DNA of 64,000 nucleotides from Monodelphis domestica (taxonomy: Eukaryota; Chordata; Mammalia; Didelphimorphia; Didelphidae), in NCBI RefSeq assembly GCF_027887165.1, contig NC_077234.1:189511319-189575318 (forward strand). The letters are read 5' to 3'. How positions within the stretch are numbered: position 1 is the first letter of the stretch; every line of letters starts with the position of its first letter. Shown piece by piece: positions 48,601 through 61,300 of the stretch. Made by a program: the position numbers and the translations under genes. The notes below the pieces were generated by a model, which had not been told where the DNA came from, made no database searches, and saw only the letters and a program-made list of their open reading frames with translations.

Positions 48601-49318
48601 GAAGACCTGAGTTTAAATCTGGCCTCAGACACTATCTGTGTAACCTTAGACAAGTCATTGAATCTATTTGCCTTAATCCACTGGAGAAGGAAATGGCAAA
48701 TCACTTCAGTATCTCTGCCAAGAAAATCCCATGGACATTATGATCCACAGGGTCATGAAGAATTGGACATAATTGAATAACAAAATCTTCTTGTATAAAC
48801 TATTTTCTGGGTTCCACTCACTTTATTTGTGTTAGTTCATACTGAGTTTTCTGAAATGTCTTTTGTTTTTTTTCTTACTATTCCATTATATTCATATGCC
48901 ACGATTTGTTCAAACATTCCCCAACTTTCTTAACAGAAAATGCAAGGTATTCCTTTAGATTTGTTATTTTCTTTTTTCCTTTTAAAATTACCTTTCAGGA
49001 TAAGGAAGTTTGCTTTGTGATTATTCTCTCCCCAGTATTATCATTCCTGGAGCAGCGAGGTGGTGCAGTGGATACAGTGCCAGGCCTGTGTCTTCCTGTT
49101 TAAATCTGGCCTCAGACACTGGCTGTGTGACTGGGCAAGTCACTTAACCCTGTTTTAGTTTCCTCATTTGTAAAATAAGCTGGAGAAGGAAATGCCAAAC
49201 TACTCCAATATTTCTGCCCATAAAATTCCAAATGGGTTTAAGAGACAGAGAGGACTGAATATTATCCTTTCTCTAAATTGTCCATTTCCCCCATAACAAC
49301 TTGACTATGTTGAGTCTG

Positions 49319-49372
<54 letters not shown>

Positions 49373-52300
49373 GTGTTTCAACCTTCCTTTTTAATATGAG
49401 TTAATAGTCAGGTTCATCTGATACCTACTCTCCCCATCTTTCTTCCATATTTTAAATTCTCATATCACCATGAAGAGAAATAATGAGTTTCCTCTCCTTA
49501 CTCCTCCTTCCTAAATTAGCATGTTCCCTTTTTCTTCCCTTCTCTTTGTCATCATCAATCCTTCGGAACAGAACCAATGCACTCAGTATTTCTTCACTCC
49601 TTAATGGCACACTATCATTACAGTACTATATAAGTCCTTCTAATTGCTTTAATAAATTTAGATTTATAAGTTTCTCTGGATTCTTGTATTTGTATTTCAA
49701 ATTTCCTGTTCAGATCTGCTCATCTGGCCAGAAATATTTAAAAATTGCATTTTTAACCCCAATAGGATTAGATTCAATTTTTGTTATTGGGAGAAAAGAC
49801 TCACTGATAAAAATTGCTAGGAAATAGTTTTACATCAACACCAAAGACCCATATGCATAGATAAGCTTCAAATAAATTTAACAGTCAAAATCAGAAGAGA
49901 AACAAGTAACTGAGAAAAAAATTTGCTTACAAGTTTATTTGATAAAAGTATCCTATCCAAGATATACAAAGAACTGATTCATATTTGTAAAACAGCCATT
50001 TTGCAATAGATAAATGACCAAAGGATATGAGTAAAATAAATGTTTTAAAAGGAAGACATTAAGATTATTAATATTAAAATTATGAAAAAATGCTCTAAAT
50101 TATTAAAAATAAGAATAACTTGTGAAGTCTCATCTCTATCAGAATGGCCAAGATGTGAAAAGAAAAATTACAAATGTTGGTGGGACTATGGGAAAACAGG
50201 TACATTAGTGCTCTGTTAGCAGAACTAATAAAGTCCAATTACTTTGGAAAGGACTTTGGAACTATGCCAAGAAAGTTACCAAACTGTGAATATAACCCTT
50301 TACCGAGCTATATCATATATCACTATTAGTAAGTTTACATATAATACCCCAAAGAAATCAAAGAGAGGAAAAGCATTTCTATGTGCAAAAATATTTATAG
50401 CAATTCTCTTCAAGACAGTCAAAAACGCTATCTTTTCCTATTGGGGAATGACTAAAAAAATTATGGCATATGAATGTAATGGTATATTAAATAGTGCCTG
50501 AAGAAATGCTCCATTTCAAAAGAACCTGGGAAGACCTTTAGGAACAAATGCAAATGAGTAGAAACTGGAAAAAACAAAACAAAACACTGATAACATTATA
50601 GAGAAGAATTGTGAAAGACTTTAGAACTCTGATAAACACAATGATAAACCATGATTCTGAAAGGATGAAAATGGATCATGAAATCACCTCTTGACATAGA
50701 GGTGATGAACTTAAAATGGAGAAAGAGAAATGCATTTTTGGATTTGGCTAATGTGGAAATGTTTGGTCAGATGGCGTAGATATGTTATCAGTTCACTCAA
50801 AGGAAGAGGGGGGAGGTAGTGGGAAGGCCAGAATAATTTTAAAAATCTTATAATTTAAAAGTTAAAAGACCTATTATTTTGAAAAGAATCTAGTTTCTCA
50901 TAGAAATGCTTGTTCATTATTAAGTCTGGTGGGAACATCAGGGTTTTGCTAGAGTAAGTATGTTAGCTGGGCAGCCTTTCAGGCAGCCATCTTGCAATAT
51001 CAGTCTCAAACACTCATGTCTCTGTGATCTCATTGCTTAGGGAATTCCTCCAAGGATGCAGACTGAAAACTCGCTATGCCTATCTTAAGTGTTTCTTGTC
51101 ACATTCTGCCAGTAGCTGTTTCAGGAAGGAGTGGTGGGGGTGGGGTGGGAATGGAGTCCATGCAAGATGCTTGAAGCTTTCTTCTGATATTGCGAGCACA
51201 TCAGTGGAGACCCTCTGGGTGTCAACCCCTTGCTCTTGCCATTATACCATCCTTTCTTGTCATACAATCCCTTGGTGATATTCTTTACTTCTATTCTCCT
51301 TTTCCAAAGCTCCTCACTGTCTACACAGTAGCCTGCTCATACTCACCATGTGCCTCATTGCTCTCTGTGTGAAACTTGTCTTTGGAGGCAGTGCTGTTCT
51401 GTGTTCCCCTGACACAGAGCAACACCATTAAATGTTACTATTGAACAGACAGGCCTTTGCTTTCATGGGGAGTTTGGAGCCTGGAAAAGTGCTCTGCAAT
51501 TTCAGTAAGCTCTCTAACACTTCAGGCTCTGGAGAAAATCAGCACAACGTCACCTCTAACAAGGAGCATCAAGAAAACCTTACCATCCACAGGGAACCTT
51601 TCCTCAACTTGGACTTTGTCCTGGCTCTCCTCCCTCACAGTTGTGAATACCTCTGGTGAGCACACATATCTCCTTGTTTTATAACGTGTTTGATACTAAG
51701 GATCAGAGGGTCACTGAAGAGGATAATTTTGGTTACATCTTCCAAAACTCCTGAATGATCTTGATGTGTGGATGGGAGACACCTTACTATTCTACCAGAT
51801 TCAAAATTTTTTTTGTCACAAAACAATAAGCACAATGGGCTCTCATATTCTCTATATTTTTCATTTAATTGTGATAACAAAAATGTGGCCTATGTCAAAG
51901 GACCATTTGCAAAACCTAGCTTGTTACCTACGAATGCCCTTGACTCATCTAAAATGTATACATGTGAAACTTTAAAAGTAAAAAGAAATATTTTATATTG
52001 TCCAAAAGAAACATATTCTTCCTTTTAATTTTAGAATTTGACTTGCTTACATGGAAATGACTGTTAATTAATTTGGTCCTACTTTCTTAAATTCTTTTTT
52101 TTTTTTAACCCATACCTTCTGTCTTGGCATCAATACTGTGTATTTGTTCCAAGGTAGAAGAGTGGTAAGGGCTAGGCAATGGGGGTTAAGTGACTCACCC
52201 AGGGTCACACAGCTGGGAAGTATCTTGAGGCCAGATTTGAATCGAGGACCTCCCATCTCTAGGCCTGGCTCTCAATCCACTGAGCTACCCCCCCCCCCCT

Positions 52301-55300
52301 TCTTAAATTCTAAGGATTTTATATAACATTTTATTTTATTCCTTACTTTAATAGTAATTACTTATGTAGTAAAATTTTTTTAAAATTACCTTTCCTGTTT
52401 GGCTCCTTCTGTTTCACTCTGAGATAAAGATTTATTTTTTTGTTGTTTTAAAACATTATGAACCCGGACTTTGTAGCTCTCAAATTCAGAGGCAATGGTA
52501 GCTTGTTCTGCCTATAACATTTAAAATGAAAACAAAAGAAGAGAAACATATTTTGGTTTCAAATACAACATATCGGTTCCTTTCGTATTGAAGGGTTATA
52601 TCTATATCTATATATAGAGAGGAAATTTTTATGTAAGTTAGGGTGTGGACAGGGAAAGATACACTTATCTTCTGAATAAGTTTGTAGTAAGTTCTAATGC
52701 ATGATTTATGTGGGCCTTTGCTTTTCTTATGCTCAGAAAAAGAAAGGTTGTGTCTTATGATGCCCTTGACTCTGGTGATTTGTTTAATCTCTGAGCTTTA
52801 GTCTCACCATCTTTAAAATAAAGGGGTTGAAGAGGATGATTTGTAAGGTTCCTTCCAATGCTAACATTCTATGCTTCACACACTAGTAACTTAACTTAAT
52901 ATTGATAGGCTCAATATGTTATTTTCAGTCTTTGGAATTATTCAATGTTGTCACCATGTTAATATGAAAGGCATAAAGTGCAGCTATCAGATAGCTAGCT
53001 TTGGTAAGAGGAAGTCTTAGGTTCAAGACTTATCTCTGATACATCCTGGCTGTGTGACCCTGGGCAAGTCACTTAACCTCTAAGTTCATTGATTAGTACT
53101 ACTAGAAGAAGTTTCCATATCAGGAGTTTCCAATACCAATGAAACAATAGATCCTGTCCAAACAATTCAATGTCATTACAATACTTCTTTACCCCCCAAA
53201 TAAATTAGAGTACTTAAAAATTAAGCAGCTTATTATAGAATACTGAAAGGGATAACAGATAGATGAAAAAATTACTATGATGAAAATTTAATTCCCATAA
53301 CACATTTTCTTAAGTCAAGAAGCATTTATTAAGTGTCTTCTATGTGCCAGACATTGTGTTGAAATATGTTGGACATGAAAAAAAAGTAAAAAAAGTTCCT
53401 CAAGGAACTCATAATCTAATGGAGGAGCCAATGCAAAGAACTATGTATGGATGAGATAGATATAGTGTAAACTGGAGAAAATTTCAGAAGGGGGAAGGTG
53501 GCATGAGAGGCTTCTAGCAGAACAGGAGAGATGGAGTATCCTGTATAAGAGAAAGCATGCAGGCCAATGCCACTGAACTGCAGAGTAGGAGTAAAGTATA
53601 AGACTGAAAAAGGAGCAAAGGGCCCTGCAAGGAAGGACTTTAGATGCCAAACTGAAAAAAAGAAGAAAAAAGATAAAAAAGTCAAACAGTTGATTTTCTA
53701 TTTGATCCTGGATTTATAAGGTCAGAGTCATCTTCCTAGAACTACGCCATCTCTCCCTGCCATAGTTCAGTCTATGTTCTAGGAAGCTGACTCTGACAGT
53801 TAAGAGGAAGAATGGATCGGAATGGGAAGAGGCTTAAGCGGAGAAAACATCTAGGAGGCTTATGCAACAGTGCAGGCTTCAGGGGCTGAGTGTCTGCACC
53901 AGGGTGGCAGCAGTGTCAGAAGAGAGAAGGTAAGGAGGTCAGTGAGAGGTTCTATGAAGGGAGAATAGCTAGGGCTTGTAGGGGTGGGGAGAGTGAGGTG
54001 CCAAGGATGATCCACTGGCTGAAAGCCTATGTAACGGGAGGACGATGGTACTTCTCACAGTAATAGAGAAATAAGAAGAGGGAAGCTTTTGAGGAAACCA
54101 ATGAGTTCAGTTTTGGACATGTTGAATTGAAAATATCTAGGAGACATAAATTTTGAGGTGTCCAATAGGCAGTTGAAGATGTGAGACTTGAGATCAGGGA
54201 GCGAGTTTAGAGCTGCACAAATAGGTGTGAGGATCATCTGCATAGAGATGATAAATACAGGAGAGTTGATGACATTATTAAGTGAAATTCAATAAAGGAA
54301 GAAAAAGAAGAGGGCTCTGGATAGAGTCTTGGAGGACATTCAGTTAGTAGGTGTTATTTAGATGAAGACCTAGCAAAAAATATGGAGAAGGGGGCCACTA
54401 GGTAGCACATCGGATTGAGGGCCAGGCCTAGAGACAGGAGGTCCTGGTTAAGTTTAAATCTGGCCTCAGACACTTTGTAGGTGAACTTGGGCAAGTCACT
54501 TAACCCCAATTGCCTTGCCTTTACTGCTCTTCTGCCTTGGAGCCGATACTTAGTATCAATTCTAAGACAGAAGTTAAAAGTTTAAAAAATATGGAGGAGT
54601 TAGTTATCAGAGAACCAGAAGAGAGAAGTGCCATAATAATCTAGAGAAGAAAATATCAAAGATAAGAGGGTAATCAACAGAGGCAATGGCCTAGATAGGT
54701 CAAGAAGAATAAGAAAAGTCCATTTGTCAAATTTTAAACCAAAACTGTCACTTAAGAGGTCTTTGGAAAAAAAAAGAGATTATCGATAACTTCGGAGAAA
54801 GCAATTTCAGGCAAACAATGAAGTCAGAAACAGATTGGAGAGTTGGAAAGTGAGAGAAAAGGAAGTAGAGGGAAGGAGCCTAGAGGACCTTCTCAAGAAA
54901 TTTAGTCACAAAAAAGAGAAGAGATATAGGATAACAGCTTCTGGGGACAGACAGCTCATGTCAGGCTTTTTTGAAAATGAGGGAGATCTGGCTATGTTTT
55001 TATCTATCAGGAAAGTAGTCATTAGTTAGGGTGAGAGTGGAAGTGAGTGAGAGGGGATAACGGGACAATCTGGAGAAAATAGAATGGATATAGAGGGATT
55101 TAACTTGGCAAGAGAAGGGCTATTTCTTCATATGAGACAGACGTAAAGGAGATCATGAGGGAAGACGTCTGAATGAAGGGAGATGAGGAGGGGAAGAAAG
55201 GGAACCCTCAGCAAATGGCTACATTTTTTTTCTGTGAAATACAAGGCAAGGTTCTCAGCTCAGAGGATGGGGAGGGGCACAATGGGAGGTTTGAGGAGAG

Positions 55301-58300
55301 ATAAAAATATTTGGAAAAGCTGCTGTGTTAAGTAGAATAGTAAATAGATTTGGAAGGTTTAGATGTATTGGCTTGCTAGTGAAGACTCAGTCATAATTAT
55401 ATAACAAAAATCTGTAGTGGATCCCAAGGGAAATTTTACAAAAGATTCCCTTTTAATCCAAAAAATATAATCTTTCTATGAAATTAATGACATTTCATTC
55501 TTTTGGGTACTATTTGAGCAGTAGTTGTAGTTATCTCTGAACATAAAGTTTTTTGAACCAAAAAGGAATACCGTAACATGTCCTATTTTCATTGAAACAA
55601 GTAATGAACTCTGTCACAACTTTTATTAGACTCATTCCAACTCTTATTTTGCAATAGTCTTTAATAATTGGTAAAACTATTAAAAACGGAAATAGCAAAG
55701 CAAAGTTCAAATAAAAAACAGTATAGATATGTTTGTATTTTTCTATTTAAACAAATTCTGATTCATCACAGTCACTTATATGAACCTATTATCCAAATGT
55801 CAACCAATTGGGTTGAATCATTTGGTATTTTTCTAAAATAGCCCAAAGATCACGGGAAAATCTTTATTCATTATTTTTCACTCATATTGGCATTGTGTTT
55901 TGAAAATGCTTCTTCTAAATAAACTGTTGGCATGAAATGTAATTTGGTATACCTAATTAAAAAGAAAAAAAAAGGGAATTCAAGGCACCTGCTCATGTTT
56001 TCTTGTTCCTGAAAAAGATATTATAAAGGAAAGAGGAAAGGAGGGAAAGAGATGAAAACCAACAAATATAATAGAAAATGACTTGATTTTATTTTCTGCT
56101 TGTTAGGAACTATCGTTCTAAAGGAAATGCATTTCTTTCAAATTATTGGTTCTAATGTTACTAATTTTGGGGGAGGTGGGGTGGGGATCTAAACTTGTGA
56201 TCTAACTAGGATGAAGAACTCCCTTGACTGCAGAAAAAGTATGCAAACTCCTTTGATTAATATAACTCTCTCTCCAAGTTATAGTCTTTTCTATAGGGTT
56301 GCATGGGATTGGAATGTTAAGTATTTTAGTCATAATCTTACAGTTAATATATGTTCGGGGCAACACCCGAACTGTTTCTCAGATAAATATTTGACAATCA
56401 GTAAGGATTTAAGAATGAATAGAAATCAATCAATCAATAAGCATTTATGTAGTATCTACTGTGGACCAGACATGATGAACCTTAATTTGAAATCAAACAA
56501 GATGAATTCATTTTCCTACTTACACATTTTATCATTTTCTGAATAATCTTTCAGGATTCAATAATTTTATCTCAGCTAAAGTTCAGTTCAAAACAAAATT
56601 CTTGTTCTTTATACCTTTATATATCTTTATACCTTTGACTTTCCTTTTCAAACTTAAAATAACTGTCATTTATACAATGAAAAAATAAGTCCACTGACTT
56701 AATATTAGCTATCTATCAAAGACACAATGAAGAATTTCACTTTTATACATTTTTGCTAATGTACACTGAGATAAATTACTGTTTTGCATTTAGAATAACA
56801 ACTGTATTTAATAATAATAGAAAAATAAGCTTTGATGGGCAAAAATTCATGTATTTATGGATTTCATTTAGGGCTTTGAGTAACTATTAACCACCCTAAA
56901 AAGGTAAGGAAATACATTTTTGAAACACTAGAGAATAAATATTATATAGCAAGTTACTTCTAACTTGTATGAAGTACCTTAGCTGTGTTGCATTCTTCTT
57001 GTAGAATTGTGATTTTCTGGTGGCAAGAACTCAGGGTACGCTGGTGTTGCTCTACAGAAGTCCTCAGTTGTTCTTGGATTTTGTGTTTTTCTGATGTTAC
57101 TTCAGCTAATTGAATCTGAAAAAACATTGTTGTTTCACAATACTGGTAGTAAATCAGTTTCTGAGTGATGCATTTGGAAAATTTTTATTTTAACATAAGC
57201 TATAGTAAGAGATGCTATATTAAAAGAATAAATAAAAATAAACTATATTTTAAGAGATGTCTTTTAAGCTAGATGATAATATTTGAAGACTTCATCTAAA
57301 TAGTGAATAAAATATAATTTAAAAATAAGATATTCACTACTAATAATGAACCTAGGGCAAAAAGAAATAAACTTCCCTGGAAAATAAGTAATATAATCTT
57401 CATTAATTCCTGACTTTTCTTTTCATTCAGAAATACTGATCATATAGATTAAAAATAAGTTGCCTTGGTATGGATATTATCTTTTAATATTTACCTCAAA
57501 CCCAAGAAACTATCAATTTACTTTTAAAACTTAAATTTTTAAATTAAATTGTAGTCTGTGGGGGCTCTTTTTCTAAGACTCCAGCAGCAAGCTGGAGAAT
57601 TAGACTCTATGGTGTTCTCTTGTGGTTTGTTCCTGCTACCACTTCCCTTCCTCTCTGGGCTGGAGTTTTTTCACAATGAAGCTTAAACTGTAATAGAGGA
57701 TAAATGCCTTTCCTTATACTCTTGCTCTGCTCTTAAAATAATATATTACTTCCTTTAGGCACTTTAAAGGATTTTACTACTAAGAACCAAAATAAAAGGC
57801 ATGTTAAAATTACACAGCTGTAGGATTCCTATATGTTAATCAGGGTTATTTCCATTTGTTCTACAGAGATTAGAGCTTTATTCCCTCTAAAGTCCTCCCT
57901 CTAGCCTATTAGATTTTGTCTGGAATAAATTGACTCAATCCTGCTTATTGCTGATATGAATCAGACTTGGAAATGATGATATAAATCATAGCCTTTCAAG
58001 AATCTTCTTCTTCATAATGTTCTAGGTGTGGGAATCCTTCTGTTAGGTTTCAGTCTTGCAAAGAACTAATGACCATCTCCCTTCATCCTAGATCATTCTG
58101 GATACAGATAACTTAAAGCCTGCCTATACCTGGACTCTCCAGATGATAAAAACCTTTCCTATTCCTCAAAATTTATGCCTGGAACTTTGACCTTTCTGTT
58201 TGCCTGTGGCAACTGCCAACTATACTCTCCAAGAGATTTCAAAAGCTCTGACCTTAGGCATGTACTCTTGCCTTGGACCTATCTTCTTTCTCTCCTGGTT

Positions 58301-61300
58301 GATCTGCCTCACATAAACTTGTTGGCTATTTTTAATAGCTGTTTCTACTCTTTGTGGTAAAATTTGTTTCTTTACCATACTGTTCTAGATATGGATTTAC
58401 AAATCTCTTTGGTCTAGGACCATGCAATTTAGGCAATCATCTATATAGGGTTTCAAGATCTTCTATTTTGCCAGTTTTCACAAAAAGAAGGAAAAAAAAA
58501 GTTTGAATGATGAGTAAAAATTCTGAAAGACTGAATTCTGGGTAAGGAAAAAAATCAATTTATTGATTAGGCTAGCAATAATTAATAAATGGTCAGTGAT
58601 CTCTCTTGGTGATCAATGACATAGTTATGCATTGTGAGTCTTTAAATACAATTGTGGAAGCTCATTTTTCAGGCATCCCTAAGACATCTCTAATTGGTGG
58701 ATACTAACAAAGAGGTGGCTAATATTTTCCAGTCCCTCCCTGATTCCCTCATGATGATGGGGAAAATCACATGCCAAATCACAGAACTCCAATATTCTTG
58801 ATGATCTAGATGAAGAAATCAAGTTGGACATGGGCAGGATTGACTTTCCCCCCTTCATCCCAATAAAGGAATCAAGGATACTCCCCTGACATATTTGGTC
58901 CAAACTAGTTTTTGTTTACTAGACAGGAAAAAGCTTATGGTCTCAATCTTTTAATTATCCCAATTTCAGAAGCTGTTTTCGGGTAGGGAATGTGAGGGCA
59001 TTCCTAGGACTGTTGGGACAAAGGAATGAGGAAAAAGGCATGAAAAAAAAATTAAAGATTCCTAATAGAAATCAAATAATACAGTATTAAGGATACATTT
59101 TCTCATTTGGTACATAAAATTGATGAGCAAAAAATTCCCTCCATCAACAAATGCCAAATCATGTCACAGAAAAATATGGTTTGGAAACATGTTTACTTAG
59201 TTTTGTATCATTATGGCTTTTCAATGTTATCTTTAATGAAGATAACTCAATTATTTATAAGCAGTATATCTACAATATTATTGCTTAAAGTCCATACGCT
59301 AAACAATTATTCATTGATGACATTTCAAGACATTTAATATAGTATACAGATTGAAGAATTTTGCTTAATAAATATCTATTTAGGAACATGCACAAGAGTA
59401 ACCCTCTTTCCAATGAGAAAATTTACTATTTAAATGGACCTTACTTTATAGACTTCAACTTGCTGCTGGTTTGCTTCTAGTTCACCTTTTAAAGATGAGT
59501 GAAGTTTTAGCTGGTTGGCTTCCTGAAGAATGAAAATTTTGGTTAATTAGCAAAAAGTTAACAAATATGTAATAGAGACTATTAAAGTATAAAGTCAAGA
59601 AAGAAATTAACATACAGCTTGTTTTGAATCTTTCAGTTCTTTTTTGGTTTTTACTAGTAGCTGCTTGATTTTGGTGTTTTTATCCTCAGCTTGTGTTAAT
59701 GAGGACTGAAGTGAACCTAGTGTAAGAAAAACAAGCTTTAGAAGCCAAAAATAAAGATCATTTTCTGAGTTATTTTAAAACTAAAAGGATAATCACTATA
59801 AAACCGATAATAACCTTTTAGGAACAAAAATACTTTATAGGACCACAAAAATTAAATTGTGACTAATGAATTTAAGCATCAAGGCAGGTTATAACACCTA
59901 TTTGATGCTTCTACTTTGTAGCTTTTACATTTTATTGCAATATTTGCTTTTTGAAATCTCTTTTGATATCAAATGGTTAGAACAACTTACACTACTCAAA
60001 TATATGAAAGGTATGCCATGACCCTGTAGCTAATAAACATGAATTTATAAGGATTTTCTAGCAGTTTTTTATTCTTTTGCTATAATTCAGATTCTAGGCT
60101 ATGCATATGTTACTTAAGATTTTTTATTATTGTTTTCTATTGATCAAATTATGTCTGATTTAGTATAATAGTTTTATAAACTTTTTTAATGTCTTCATTA
60201 TTTCTCTCTATTCTCTGTAATCAGATTATTTCTAAAACTGATTTTACATCTGGACTAGATGACTTCTAATATTTCACTTCTCTCAAACTCTACTATAACA
60301 ATGTACTTTTTTTTCTGCTCAAAAACCTTCAAGGTTTCAAAAATCTCAATGACCTATAAAATGAAAATCAAATTCCTCAAGCTGTTATTCACAGCCCTTT
60401 ACAGTGTGATCTAACTAAACACACTTTTCCACACTCATTTCTCCATCTTTCTTTTCTTAAAAAAAGTATCTTTACCTTCTGCCTTGGAATAGATAGTATG
60501 TATTAGTTACACGGCAGAAGAGAAGTAAGGGTTAGACAATTGGGGTTAAGGGACTTGTTCAGGGTCACACAGCTAAGACGTATCTGAGGCTATATTTGAA
60601 CCCAGGATCTCATCTCCAGGCCTGGTTCTCTATCTACAGGCCCAAGTACTCCTTCCCATAACTCTAATTTCATTTCCCATGACCACTTCTTAACAAGAAC
60701 TGTGCAAATTTTAGCCAAATCATTCTTCTCCACAATGGCTTCCAAACCCACTATGTTTATTTCTTACTCCACCTTCTGTGTGTGAAGGCCTCAAAAAATA
60801 TTTTAATATGTGCTGATCTCTCCAATTCTCTGGGCTCTTAAATCACATATTTTCAGTATTATTCTGTAAGCTTCAATCATATTCTACCTTGCACTGCAAT
60901 TTAAATTTTCACTGCTGCCTGTCTTGTGTCTCCAGTTGGACTATAAGTTCCTTAAAGATAAGACACATTTATTTTGCATACTACACAGTGTTACGTACAT
61001 AGTATGTAAGCATTGACATATGAATAATCCTTAATCTCCCATCTCTAAAGCGAACTGAAATTTTGAAAATTGAAATTTGTTGATAAAATCATGGAACTTT
61101 ATAATTAAAAAGGGACAGAGATAATTTATTTCAACTATTACCTTAAATATGGATCTAATTTATAAAATCCTGACAAGTCATTATCTAGCCTCCATTTGAC
61201 TCTACTAATGGGGCAGACTGAGGCAGCCCCATAAACCCAATACATTCTGGGAACCTGACTGTTTTGTTATTACACATTGGCTACAAAGGACAGAACTAGG

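Noticed and set aside
51432..51684. Overlapping 75-codon frames in a GCC2 intron
   Set aside because: No domain, no matching splice phase with neighbouring GCC2 exons, and the GCC2 reading frame is already complete without them.
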